A stretch of DNA of 64,000 nt, from positions 15,588,501 to 15,652,500 of the forward strand of contig JAPYXD010000704.1 in the NCBI GenBank assembly GCA_030998225.1. Direction: 5' to 3'. The notes under the pieces are model-generated. The model saw only the letters and a program-made list of their open reading frames with translations. It searched no databases and was not told where the DNA came from. How positions within the stretch are numbered: the first letter of the stretch is position 1; each line of letters begins with the position of its first letter. Source of the stretch: Diplolepis rosae. Lineage: Eukaryota > Arthropoda > Insecta > Hymenoptera > Diplolepididae. The position numbers were made by a program, and so were the translations under genes. Shown here piece after piece: positions 33,401 through 41,136 of this stretch.

Positions 33401-33891
33401 GAATTCAAGTAAATATAACACCGCATAATCAGAATCCGAGTAAATGCATCACCTGTTTTAGTGTATTTTTCTCTACACAATCAGTCACTTTTCACTGATC
33501 TTCATGATATTTTAAAATACTTTTTTACGAAAAAAACTTTTTTAAAAGAACTCTCTGTTTATTAATGCAAAAGAAGCCTCAGATATAATGCTCGTCAATT
33601 ATTCCACGGGGCAGAAAGCCATTTATCTTTAAAAGATGAGAAAATCCTACAAGCTTCGCAGTACGTTTACGAGTTTCTTCTTAAATTTCTAGGTCGGGCA
33701 GTCCTAGCAGAACAGGAAGTGCTACTCCAGGAAGTCCTCAACAAGTAATGGCAGCACAAGCTTCAAGTGTAGTAACTGTCGCTGAGGAAGTGAAAAGCAA
33801 ACCCCGAAGTAGAAGTCTTATCAGAAGAGCTTCCAGAAAAACAAAACAGCAAATCAGAGATGCTCATTCTGATGACTGCAACATTTCTTAA
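3222..33891 (+). CDS. Ras-family small GTPase (RASD/RASL10-like), four coding exons
   Basis: Coding exons are 3222-3408, 27025-27170, 30354-30619 and 33693-33891. All junctions are GT-AG and phases agree (1, 0, 2), giving 265 residues. Visible motifs: P-loop GGAGVGKS at 13-20, switch I threonine 38 in RATVED, DTAG at 60-63, NKLD at 120-123, SAK at 155-157, and a C-terminal Arg/Lys-rich tail ending in CNIS (262-265), a CAAX box whose final Ser favours farnesylation. The segment FPAMRRLSI after DTAG resembles vertebrate RASD proteins and insect Ras-like proteins of the RASL10 type; the exact orthology is not certain. The position of Ras Gly12 is Ala15 and that of Gln61 is Asp64, so intrinsic GTP hydrolysis is inferred to be weak. 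It should be a membrane-anchored signalling switch. The start ATG has A at -3 and is the first ATG of the frame. Introns are 23.6, 3.2 and 3.1 kb and full of repeats. Confidence 0.9.
3825..4133 (-). pseudogene. mariner transposase, 3' fragment
   Basis: On the minus strand this reads the transposase C-terminus: a PPYSP-LAPSD block (third catalytic Asp region), then after a frameshift GSNEEVIAETEAYFESKD and KKGIEKLEKR, a stop, then ITLEGNYVDE. This is typical of mariner transposases. It is broken by at least one frameshift and one internal stop. It begins exactly where the 5' fragment at 5975-6660 stops. Confidence 0.8.
4779..5161. repeat. Long near-perfect hairpin (arms about 155 bp)
   Basis: The left arm (4779 to about 4935) reads cgaaagtacttcacaagcag and onward; the right arm (about 5005-5161) is its reverse complement with only about two mismatches seen by eye. 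The loop is about 70 bases of ttattattt-type sequence. A transcript would fold into a long double-stranded stem. Confidence 0.9.
5433..5498 (+). other. Possible captured terminal exon
   Basis: A pyrimidine-rich acceptor (ttacttctttcag) is followed by 21 codons of non-repetitive composition ending IEYstop-like: the peptide is LEQIITPEQFNRMMKYANKI plus E and TAA. It resembles real coding sequence more than its surroundings, but I do not recognise it. It lies inside the TTAA insertion, so a gene fragment carried by the element is one reading and chance is another. Confidence 0.22.
5975..6660 (-). pseudogene. mariner transposase, 5' and central fragment
   Basis: Minus-strand reading gives a DNA-binding/linker part (IEFKRVHENTD, SGSPKSAV), then RDIGDTLKISEGS, a WVSRLL-type linker, then VTMDKTWIHHYTPE (first catalytic Asp) and VFWDAHGILFIDYLE. 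The HQDNAPCH block holding the second Asp is out of frame near 6050. The usual WVPHxL and VTMDETWIH signatures are altered. It is inactive. Coding breaks at TTAA 5975-5978 and resumes at 4133. Confidence 0.88.
6661..10348. other. Intron 1 stretch without genes
   Basis: AT-rich sequence with short chance ORFs only. Position 7236-7300 carries the recurrent phrase gttgatccatggcc followed by ttaaggcagttg, a repeat also present at 21003, 39572 and 44780. Nothing else recognisable. Confidence 0.5.
10349..10526. mobile_element. MITE, cactgagaaaaa end family, copy 2
   Basis: The ends actgagaaaaaaatgta and ttttctcagtg are inverted. The interior is a palindrome built on aacaaaattttgttg. TA follows the right end, fitting a TA-target (Tc1/mariner-type) nonautonomous element. 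Confidence 0.65.
10527..12895. other. Intron 1 stretch without genes
   Basis: AT-rich, with no ORF of note, no recognisable repeat boundary and no RNA gene seen. Confidence 0.5.
12896..13075. repeat. gctagtag/tagttgcac repeat family, single copy
   Basis: It contains gcaactagggagaaaaa, gagtgtgaagtt, agcaaagcgagggcaac, cacacgagtaaaataa and gatccgctagtagaaaa. The same words, in both orientations, build the arrays at 34028-34880, 48818-49035 and 50291-51065. Confidence 0.6.
13371..13975 (+). pseudogene. mariner transposase, C-terminal half, second lineage
   Basis: ORF 13371-13667 reads SVWWDRKGVIFFELLP, then VIFHHDNTTPHTS (second catalytic Asp; usual HQDNARPH). After a stop at 13665 it resumes at 13671 with HPPYS-YLPPLDYYLFRS and ends KLPERWQKFVQQDGKYI. 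The third catalytic Asp of the mariner PDLAPSDY block is still seen in LDYY. The 3' end ttacttctgggacaaccc (about 13959-13975) looks like a mariner terminal repeat. The N-terminal half is missing. Confidence 0.85.
14027..15255 (-). pseudogene. LINE fragment with RNase H domain
   Basis: Minus strand reads IFTDGSVDPAEGRAGCG (first RNase H Asp), an in-frame TGA, then SDSQVALVCIRDRL, SWVPAHSGIRGNETAD (hallmark RNase H motif), a RLRTGHICTG block, and CVCGAE of a C-terminal Cys cluster. This order is typical of RNase H-bearing non-LTR retrotransposons (I/R1/Loner-type groups). The reverse transcriptase is missing apart from degraded sequence upstream to 15255. Composition is GC-richer than the neighbourhood, suggesting a fairly recent arrival. 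Confidence 0.8.
15560..16105 (+). pseudogene. mariner transposase remnant, third lineage
   Basis: Readable in shifting frames: TTTCRDWFRGFKDGNFDLSD (N-terminal region), LKPGETVNIQRYHQQLIKL, a KDMTSRFAC-type HDNA region, then on the third part FFWRGIHKLPEKWENV. Order and spacing match mariner transposase with an internal deletion and several frameshifts. The sequence differs clearly from the 6.0 kb and 13.5 kb remnants. Confidence 0.75.
16323..16724. mobile_element. 402 bp MITE, pogo/Tigger-like ends
   Basis: Ends cagtaaaacctcatttatcg and its reverse complement are perfect over at least 24 bases and flanked by TA at 16321-16322 and 16725-16726. The sub-motif cccgataaatga recurs near both ends. 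It sits inside the element 15292-16802, so it inserted later. No transposase. Confidence 0.8.
16823..17340. mobile_element. GC-richer element with gggcc/ggccc words
   Basis: The ends cccaagtgggaa and ttcacacttggg are inverted. The interior repeats cttggcccagtatcggccc, gctgggccgac and attggcc-type words in both orientations. Overlapping ORFs on both strands come from this composition and are not genes. Confidence 0.55.
17353..17430 (+). repeat. tRNA-derived SINE-like sequence
   Basis: A box A-like tggcgtaaccagttagcgt is followed about 27 bases later by a perfect box B, ggttcgaatcc, and then a ttttttt run. The stems of a real tRNA do not form well, so a SINE head or tRNA relic is more likely. 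Confidence 0.5.
17431..19841. other. Intron 1 stretch without genes
   Basis: AT-rich. A short direct repeat (agaatctacatattgcttta) occurs at about 19304 and 19673, and gtggattgaattc occurs at about 17870 and 19592. Chance ORFs only. Confidence 0.45.
19842..19926. repeat. Dispersed repeat shared with an RMC1 intron
   Basis: About 85 bases here (tatttttatatctaatagtg through ccaaaataacgagaaat) recur almost unchanged at 55972-56056 in the same orientation. Both copies give the same meaningless minus-strand peptide (SRYFGIGSDSFYFLRLKLSL). Confidence 0.85.
19967..20083. repeat. Short palindrome, arms about 45 bp
   Basis: ttcgaattctcaaaatacaa with aaacgaccaaatttagacc is answered by ggtcgttttttgtattttga and aaattcgaa in reverse. 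The loop is about 20 bases. A foldback or MITE relic. Confidence 0.75.
20570..20835. repeat. Palindromic repeat with gaaacgaggg words
   Basis: Outer arms ttttcatagcaactc (20674) and gaggcgctatgaaaaa (20812-20830) are inverted, as are gagcgggttgaaac and gtttcaatccgctc further in. The left flank (gagtgtgaagtttgctgccc) resembles the 12896 and 48960 repeats. Confidence 0.6.
21167..22733. repeat. gatagaaaaagatt minisatellite with orientation switch
   Basis: From about 21490 to 22660 the plus strand is purine-rich and built from short variants of gatagaaaaagatt, arranged in longer units that recur (gagatagaaaaggggagatt near 21739, 22024, 22208, 22299, 22482). From 21230 to 21480 the same motif is inverted (ctatctttttctat). 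The outer ends cccctgctggaa and tttcaagcaggg are inverted, so the array may sit within one mobile unit. Confidence 0.8.
22734..23995. other. Intron 1 stretch, one unexplained ORF
   Basis: A 128-codon plus-strand ORF at 22890-23276 has one hydrophobic segment (FSYLLILCIFIFCL) but no family resemblance, and its composition matches the surrounding AT-rich DNA. I treat it as chance. Confidence 0.35.
23996..24174. mobile_element. MITE, cactgagaaaaa end family, copy 3
   Basis: TA (23994-23995), then cactgataaaacaa; right end tttttttctcagtg, then TA (24175-24176). The interior repeats aacaaaa/ttttgtt in inverted arrangement, as in the copies at 10349 and 1045. Confidence 0.7.
24210..24367. repeat. 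aagtaacgttact repeat ending acccaacactg
   Basis: Repeated overlapping words agtaac/gttact form many small palindromes, ending gagttactacccaacactg. The cagtgttgggtagtaact end is a common feature of short nonautonomous DNA elements in animals. Confidence 0.55.
24368..25147. other. Intron 1 stretch without genes
   Basis: It contains a piece of the dispersed family seen at 26100, 37900 and 45000 (atcatggcttatttttccgg, then caactctattgcttacaatt). No gene. Confidence 0.45.
25148..25557. mobile_element. ctctctaaatc palindromic MITE, copy 1 (compound)
   Basis: It starts actctctaaatccgaatcag and ends its inverse, cagatttagagagt. The interior repeats aatcagtgaaaatt words in both orientations. An internal agtactctctaaatctgaat at about 25438 suggests two copies joined. 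Confidence 0.75.
25558..27024. other. End of intron 1
   Basis: AT-rich. At 26100-26330 there is an inverted repeat pair (ataaaccatggcctatttc with atgatttatgaaaatcc) from a dispersed family. No gene. Confidence 0.45.
27025..27170 (+). CDS. GTPase coding exon 2 (switch II, alpha 2-3)
   Basis: The acceptor is ttcttcag|gag. The first two bases complete Gly63 of DTAG. Residues 64-111 follow (DLQFPAMRRLSI onward). The donor is cag|gtattt. A run of adenine-thymine-rich repeat intron lies on both sides. Confidence 0.92.
27397..29815. repeat. acgtcgtaaact minisatellite in higher-order blocks (intron 2)
   Basis: Blocks of 9-12 bp variants of aaactacgtcgt occur at about 27397-27790, 28689-28930, 29165-29370 and 29610-29815. 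They are separated by a conserved spacer (ttattccttaatgagtacaa through gaatatcggaataaataat), giving a higher-order unit of about 450 bp. The last block switches strand at about 29690. ORFs here with RRKLRRKL-type repeats are artefacts. Confidence 0.88.
27884..28559. mobile_element. Tc1-like nonautonomous element in the minisatellite spacer
   Basis: Ends cactgccgttcaaaattgtg and caattttgaccggtagtg are inverted, with TA at 27882-27883 and 28560-28561. The inner parts also pair (cgatgattacttaaatt with aatttaagcaatcatcg). The uninterrupted spacer copies at about 29015 and 29470 show the empty site. No transposase ORF. Confidence 0.85.
30354..30619 (+). CDS. GTPase coding exon 3 (guanine-specificity motifs)
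   Basis: The acceptor is gtgacag|gaagtg. Residues 112-199 contain NKLD (guanine recognition) and ECSAK. The donor is aag|gtaac, leaving two bases of codon 200. Confidence 0.92.
30725..33235. repeat. acttcaagatatttcaaa minisatellite filling intron 3
   Basis: About 2.5 kb of degenerate 10-20 bp units such as tacttcaggatatttcaaag. A 210 bp segment is duplicated at 31200-31410 and 31750-31960 (550 bp apart) with few differences. It occupies most of the GTPase intron 3 between 30620 and 33692. Confidence 0.9.
33693..33891 (+). CDS. GTPase terminal coding exon (basic tail and CAAX box)
   Basis: The acceptor is aatttctag|gtcgg. The first base completes Arg200, then 65 codons and TAA at 33889-33891. 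The tail is rich in Ser/Gly/Pro, then Arg/Lys (KPRSRSLIRRASRKTK), and ends DDCNIS. The protein end and stop are short and easily missed because the exon opens no long ORF of its own. Confidence 0.88.
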
Positions 33892-33897
33892 AATAAA
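33892..33897 (+). terminator. Candidate polyadenylation signal AATAAA
   Basis: A canonical AATAAA begins directly after the GTPase stop codon. A signal this close to the stop would give a very short 3'UTR, so a downstream site may be used instead. Confidence 0.4.
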
Positions 33898-34027
33898 TTC
33901 ATTATTACCCAAGAGAATTAAACTCCAAATGAAGAACTGCATTCTTAATAGGTATAATTTCTTGATGCATTTAACACTTTTGAATTAAATTGGTTCCTTC
34001 GTGGAAAAACAGGTCTCTAAAAAATAG

Positions 34028-34880
34028 TATATTGTGCAACTAGGGAAAATAAATAATTTTCACATGTTGCTCACGATTTTTTTCCTTCTGGTGGGGTCGA
34101 AAAATGGAGTTTTCTACTATCGGCTCATAAAGTGCATTTTATTGCCCTCTGAGTCCCAAACAAATCTATTGTTTAACCCCCAGTGCAAAAAACTCGTGTG
34201 CAACACGGAAAAACCATTTATTTTCTCTAGTTGCACAATATACTATTGTTTACCCCCACAGGGGGAGATAAAATGCACTTTATGACCCGCTAGTTGGGAA
34301 AAATATTTAATTATAGTTTCAATTTATCATTTTTCTTCTAGAGGTTTAAAAAATGTATTTTATTTCCCCCTGAGGGGCAAACAATAGTATATATTGTGCA
34401 AGACAGAAAAACATTTGTTTTCTTTAGTTGCACAATATATTATTGTTTGCCCCTCAGGGGGAAATAAAATGCACTTTTTAAACCTTTAGAAGAAAAATGA
34501 TACATACAACTCTTGAAACTATAATTAAATATTTTTCCCTACTAGCGGGTCATAAAGTGCATTTTATCTCCCCCTGTGGGGTAAAAAATAGTATATTGTG
34601 CAACACGGAAAAACCATTTATTTTCTCTAGTTGCACAATATACTATTATTTACCCCACATGGGGAGATAAAATGCACTTTATGACCCGCTAGTAGGGAAA
34701 AATATTTAATTACAGTTTCAAGAGTTGTATGTATCATTTTTCTTCTAGAGGTTTAAAATAGTATATTGTGCAATTAAAGAAAATAAATGTTTTTATGTCT
34801 TGCACAATTTATACTATTGTGTGCCCCTCAGGGGGAAATAAAATGCACTTTATGACCCGCTAATAGGAAAAAATATGTAA
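34028..34880. repeat. Array of alternating inverted modules (tagttgcacaatatactatt family)
   Basis: Two modules alternate in both orientations: gtatattgtgcaactaggga and cgggtcataaagtgcatttt, with ccccctcaggggg-type linkers. A large palindrome is centred near 34410 with arms of about 140 bases. It begins about 140 bases after the GTPase stop. Confidence 0.8.
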
Positions 34881-35554
34881 TTATATTAATATTGTATTAG
34901 ATTTTGAGAAAGATCGGTTCATTATTTTTTTTCATTCTCTACACCGGATTAAAAAAATCGTTTTGAAAAACAATTCGATTTTTTGAAAATTTCACATTAG
35001 AATACCTCTTTAACAAATGTTGAACATACAAATAGTATATTGTGCGCTAAGAGACAAAAATAGACCTTTTTTCACGCAACTAAGAATTTGGCGAGTTTAT
35101 CATCCTTGGAAGAAGGGGCAAAACTCCATTATCTTTACTCCCTAAGGACTGACTTAGTACCGCTGCTCCCCACTGAGCAAAGAACGACGATTTTTGCCCC
35201 GCCTTACAAGCATGAAATAGAGCCAAATTCACGCCTGCTTGGGACAAAATGATTTATTTCAGAATTGCAAAAACTGATTTTTTTAAATTATGGGTTTTTG
35301 ATAAATGAGAGCTCGTTTTTCTAGAAAGAAGATTATTTCTAATATAAAGAATTTGAAATATTTCTTTGGAAATTATTTCTTATGTCTAAAATTAAAAAAA
35401 AAAAATCGAACAAATAACTACATTTTGCATTAATTTATATATTTTCAAAAATTGGATGCAGTTCAATTGTGGAATTTTTTTCGAAAAACTGGTATTTAGT
35501 GACAAGAGAAAAAGATCAGTCAAAATTAAAAGTTTTCAAGTAAACAATATCTGT
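34881..35554. other. Intergenic stretch
   Basis: It starts with a partial module (atagtatattgtgcgctaag at 35032). The rest is AT-rich with nothing recognised. Confidence 0.45.
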
Positions 35555-35802
35555 GCTCTCTAAATCTAAATCAGTCAAATTTTCACCGATTCATCAGCGA
35601 CAAAAATATTTTTCACTGTTAAATCAATTAAGCTTCACTGAAGTAATCAGTGAAAAAATATTTTTACTACTAAATCAGTTAATTTCCACTAAAGTAATTA
35701 GTGAAACTTGACTGATTTACAGTAACTTCTTTTTAGCTATATTTGAATCAGTCAAATTTTACTGATAACCAGTAGATTTTGACTGATTCGAATTTAGAGA
35801 GT
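35555..35802. mobile_element. ctctctaaatc palindromic MITE, copy 2
   Basis: Left gctctctaaatctaaatcag, right gattcgaatttagagagt, inverted; interior built from aatcagtgaaa words, as in the copies at 25148, 37027 and 61998. Confidence 0.75.
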
Positions 35803-37026
35803 GTGTTCAACATTTTTATATTAAGCATAATATTTTTTTTATCCCAAATGATGTGATTAACAATATATTGCATTTCTTGAAAACATAATTAGATATTTTT
35901 ACTGAGATATGTTTTTCCGCGATGCAACTACCTCAAAAACTAAGCTTTCCTTTAAAAAGTTTTATTGAAATATTTAAAATGATTGAATTAAAAATTATTT
36001 TTCTTTTTTCACGCTTTAAGTTTTTAGTGAAAATTGTTAAAAGGCATTAAAAACTTAATTATGCAGCTTATACAGAACTTAAGTTTATAAATGCGAAAAA
36101 TATTAATGAACCAAAGTTTCTAATGAAATAGCCGCTATGAGTTTTTGCCTTCACCTTTTTAATTACTGCGTTTTAATTGAAAATCTCTTCCATTTTTCAG
36201 TCATTGCGTTTTGCAAGCAGTTTTTATACTCTGAATTCCAATTTCCCAGCATTTTAAATATTTGTCATTCTCTGCCATTTTAATCGTCAAGCTTGCATCT
36301 AGAAGAATTTGAAAAGCGTTTTAAAAAATGTATTATTCTGAAGTAATTTTAAATTATTTTTCTCATTTTTTTTTAATTTCCAATTTTTGAAATTATTCAT
36401 AAATTTAATTGAAATTTGAAAGCTTATTAAAAAATTCACTTTTAAGACATTAAAACATTTATATATTCAAAACTCAATTACATGCTTTATACTTTCTAAC
36501 AATATTTTCTCTTACGAATACACAGATTTAAATTCAGGCAACAGAGAAAAGAAATCCTGAAGGCAGAATCGTGGGAAAGAATTCAAGAAAAATGTATGGA
36601 ACATCGGCATTGAAAAATGACTAAATCAAAGACCATGTTAGCGATATCGATTTAATAAGGGTAAATATTGAAAAGGGTAATTCCTGAATGTTTTCAATAC
36701 AAAAGTCAAGTATATTGCAACAAGAAAATTGCCGAGAACTAAGCTATTAAATTGGAAAATAAATAAAAAATAACGAATCAGGAAAAATAGTAAAGAAGAT
36801 TAAAAAAAATACTACGAAGACTGATCTGGAACACAAAGTATGAATTGAAAAATAAATAAAAGATAAGATAAATGATAACGAAGAAAATGATACCTAGAAC
36901 ATCAAAGGAAGACTCATATTCTCATTTTTCAAGCTTATTTCAGCTTTTATGTGGTCTTGTTACGTACAGATATATTGAAAAATAAGAAAAGTAAAAAAAG
37001 GATAAACATATCCACTTTAATCAATG
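35803..37026. other. Intergenic stretch
   Basis: AT-rich, short chance ORFs only, no recognised repeat. Confidence 0.45.
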
Positions 37027-37279
37027 CACTCTCTAAATCTGAATCAGTCAAAATCTACTGATTATCAGTGAAATTTGACTGATTCAAGTAGCTAAAAAGA
37101 GGTTACTGTAAATCAGTTAAATTGCACTGATTACTTCAGTGAAAAATATTTTTTCATAGATTCAATCAGTGAAAATTAACTGATTTGACAGTGAAAAATA
37201 TTTTTGCACTGATGAATCAGTGAAAATGCAAATTACTGGTTCAATTATTGAAAATTTGACTAATTCAGATTTAGAGAGC
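37027..37279. mobile_element. ctctctaaatc palindromic MITE, copy 3
   Basis: Left cactctctaaatctgaatca, right aattcagatttagagagc. Closest in sequence to the copy at 61998-62271 in the UBALD intron. Confidence 0.78.
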
Positions 37280-40200
37280 AATCACGTATTTATGCATGTC
37301 ATATGTGTGATATAATTAATACCTGAATTAAAAGAAAGTGACTCGGTGTTAAGAACCAAATAATACACCGATAATCATAATTCAATATAGGTATATATTG
37401 ATAAAAGTTTTTAAGGATTTGGTCGACTTTTAATTATCTAATGTACATATACTTTTCTGGATGATTTCTTTAAATATAATTTTATAAATTTATTCAGAAA
37501 GATAAATCTGCTGCAAAATAACTTTTTTCGCTCTTTCCACAATTTTTTACACTGATTAGAATCTACCATAATCTCAAAGTGACTTATTCCAGAAAAGCCA
37601 GGTAGAAAAGAAAACCCATTTGTTCAAAGATTCTTTGGACCAATTCAAGATTTCTATAATATTTGAAACTTTTTCCTTAACGTTATGGATCTACTCGGTC
37701 ACATGACTAAATATAAAAATATAAGATCACTTTTTTTCATTTACAAAATATCTTTCTAAAAATTTGGAGAACATAGTAAAAGACAACTAAGAATGTCTGT
37801 TATGGTAGTTCACGCACAAAAATTATACCTCGAGCAAAAATATTATTTTTGCCGCAACTTTTTTCTTATCGCTTGTTTCTAAATTGTAAAAAATTATGCG
37901 ATTCTAATAAATCACGAATCATTTTTTCAGAGAAAATATTCTCCACAACTTCACCGTTTCCAATTGAGCACTTGGATCATAAAAGGGCCTCTCCGCGCGA
38001 AACCCGGTAAAAGTATTGTCCAATGTGAAAATCGAAGGATGAAAATTAATTTTCGTGAAATCGTAAAAAAAATAATACCGTTATTTGCAGCTCGGTTAGA
38101 CGCGTCTTTTTTGTTGCATAAACTTTTTTATCCGATGATTTGTTTATCCGTTAAAAAATAAAATATGCGTTTTTGCATACCTGCCAAATTCAATGCCGTT
38201 CGAAACATAAATTGCCGAAACTCAGTCACTATTCACCCGATTGCTTTGAAATTTAGCATGGTACATCTCTGGACACTATACTCGGCACCAAAGTTGTCGA
38301 AAGTTCGATATGTATTGTATTTTTAACAATATTAATTTGTTTATACGAAGCGGTTTGGAATGATGCAATATTTTTTCGACATGCGAGAAAGTTTTTTCCT
38401 ATTGAAGATACGAAAAACTTCCAGCGGATGATTTGGTCAGGACTGTTTGAAGAAGTTTTTGACAAAAAATTATGTCAATTGGTGCAATAGTTTATTAGTT
38501 ATCGGCGTTTTATTGAAAGCGCGCAACGCGTTTTGACGCACGCCATGAACAAAGTCGCGAGCGCGCGTATCGCATTTATTCCATGTTCGTGTCCGAACGA
38601 AAGCATTTATTTATTGAGTAATTTTTGTTTATAAAAAGTAAGGAACTTTTCGAATGAAAATATAATCGACTTACTTTGACTATTTTGTTCAATTAGCATT
38701 TGTTTTATGCTCTGTAAACTCTATTTGACGAAAGTTGTTGTTGAATTTATTCAACAACTTTTTTGAATATTTAAAATTCACCAAGTTCTAACATGAAACT
38801 GAAATTGAATTATTAATAACGCAACTACATTCGAAATTAATATACATTTTATGTAGATTGAGGAAAAATAATGGGATTGCTACATTAAAATAATTATTTA
38901 TTCAAAAGTGATTTATTGTGCGAATACAACCTTTTTCCCAGAACGCGAAACATACTCGTTGCCCTGCACATAATATAATGCAGCTTTATAAATGAAAATA
39001 CAAAAACAATTCTCAAGCTATTACCTCGTTTCTGTCCTTTTTCTTTGTATTCTGAATCCACAATGACTCGTTCCGTGTTCTCTTCTTTCCAGTATTTTCA
39101 GCAAATTTTGATTGATTTGCCATTTTCACACGAAACAGAAACAAAGTTCGAGGCACAAAAATTATTAAAACTCAAATAAATTCACACAAGCTATTCTTGG
39201 AAGCATAATTATGTATTTTTGCCTGGGGCCTAATTTTTCGAGACTGAACCGTAATGGCTGAAACACTTAAAAAAAAATTTCCAAAACAAAATTTTTATAA
39301 ACAAATTGTTGAATTTTTTAAAATTTGGTAAGAAGCGATATGTAAAAAGTTGGGGCAAAAATAAAATTTATTAATAAAATTATTTTTTTGTTTTTCAAAT
39401 TTTTTTCATGGAAAATAATCTTTCCTCTTTCAAAAAAGCCCTTCAATAATAATATTGCTATTCTTGAGAGCAAAATTATCTATTTTTGCTTGAAGTCTAA
39501 TTTTCGTGGATTAAGTTCTTTTTAGTGGTAATTTCGGAAACAATGTTTGTAGAGAAAATAAAACTGGAATTTGGTCACGTGGTCTGGTTGATCCATGGCC
39601 TTAAACTACAACATTTAAAACATATCGAAATTAATTTGGATTTATTTGAAGGAGATTCAAGGGTTCTATTGTTTATATGTTTGCCACAAAGTCATTCATT
39701 TCCATTGTGCATTAAAATGATTTTGTGGTCTTATAAAAAAATAATAAGAAATATCCGCCCATCCACCCGTAAGAATATGAAAAACTGGAAGATTCATACG
39801 TATGTTGATAAATATTAGAATAGCTGGCCCATTCGATATTTGAGTGTAGATACCATTAGTTTCTAAAGACCAATGAAGCAGTAGCAACAATATCCTCATA
39901 CATTATTTGTTTAAAAAAAAAAAACATAACTTTATTACTAAAAAATCTTTAAATTAGGCGTTTTGGAATGTAAAAAGTGTTTAAAAAATGGAATTACTCT
40001 TTCGTAAGTAAAATACAAAGTATCTTAATTCCATGATCAACAAAAAGTGTTCAAATGTTCGTTATTTAGAAAAAGGTATGAGGAACAGGAAAATTAAATG
40101 CGAAGGATGATTTAAAGAGAAGTAGAGAAGATAAAAGAGTCAAATAAATGCAAAGGACCATTTATGTGTAAAACTAAAGGGGTTTCGAAAGTACAATTAA

Positions 40201-40987
40201 AAACGACTAATATACGTATAAAACCGTATAGAATATAGAAAAAGACAAAAAAAGATTTTATGAAATTTACACCCATTAACGAGAAAATTAACTCATTTTT
40301 TTTAAAAGAACTTTATTGCCTTTTAATTTGATGTTCAAATTAATACACTCTTCAATGAATATATAAGTAAGTCATTACCGGTAGTAAAAAATGGGTGAAA
40401 AATTTTCAAATATAGTTATTTTTAAAAAAAAATGTTTCTTTTATTAAATTTTTTTAACGATTTCAGCCGCTGATAACTTTACTTTGATTACGATATGGGT
40501 TCTCAAATGAGTGCAAAACAAAAACCGAGATTTAATTTTTATAAATTAGGTACGTACCCCGTAACGGCAGATTCAAAAGTTTAAATTGTAATGAGTTTAC
40601 GTCAATCTGAATTAGTCAACTTTTTCGACCGATTTGAATCAGCTGATTCCCATTAGTAGAGATACTTTTTCTGTTGTTTCGAAAGAAGTTTGTTTTGTCT
40701 GTATTCATTTAAAATAATTATAAAAAAAAAATAATTATAGAAAATAATTTTACTTATAAAATGATTCATTATTTTTGAAAATCACACCAGGTTTGAAATT
40801 TTGTTGGCTTTATTTAGATTTTTTTGAGCCGATTCGGAAAAAAATTAATTTTTTTATCAAATTATTTTGTAATTATTTTTCATAGTATTATTTTATTTTT
40901 TATTGTTTTTATTTTATTCGTAGAAATCGATGATTGCACTTCATCATTATTTGTCTTCTGTAGAGGACATATGACTCAAAGGGTTAA
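37280..40987. other. Intergenic stretch
   Basis: It carries fragments of two dispersed families: caccgtttccaatt with gagaaaatattctccacaac at about 37930, and gtggtctggttgatccatgg followed by ccttaa at about 39580. A CpG-rich patch (gcgcgcaacgcg, cgcgagcgcgcg) lies at 38518-38570. No gene seen. Confidence 0.45.
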
Positions 40988-41113
40988 GGGCATGTTTCGG
41001 TACATTTCCTTTCTCATTTCCCAAAAAATTCAGCCGAAAATATTCATTAGTAAAAAAAACTTGAGGAAAACTAAAATTCTTTTTTTTATCAAAAATTTAA
41101 TTAATACATGCCC
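40988..41113. mobile_element. Small TTAA-flanked MITE
   Basis: TTAA at 40984-40987, gggcatgt at the left end, acatgccc at the right end, TTAA at 41114-41117. The gggcatgt end matches the larger element at 43536-43879. Confidence 0.55.
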
Positions 41114-41136
41114 TTAAACGAAAAAGTGTATTTTAT

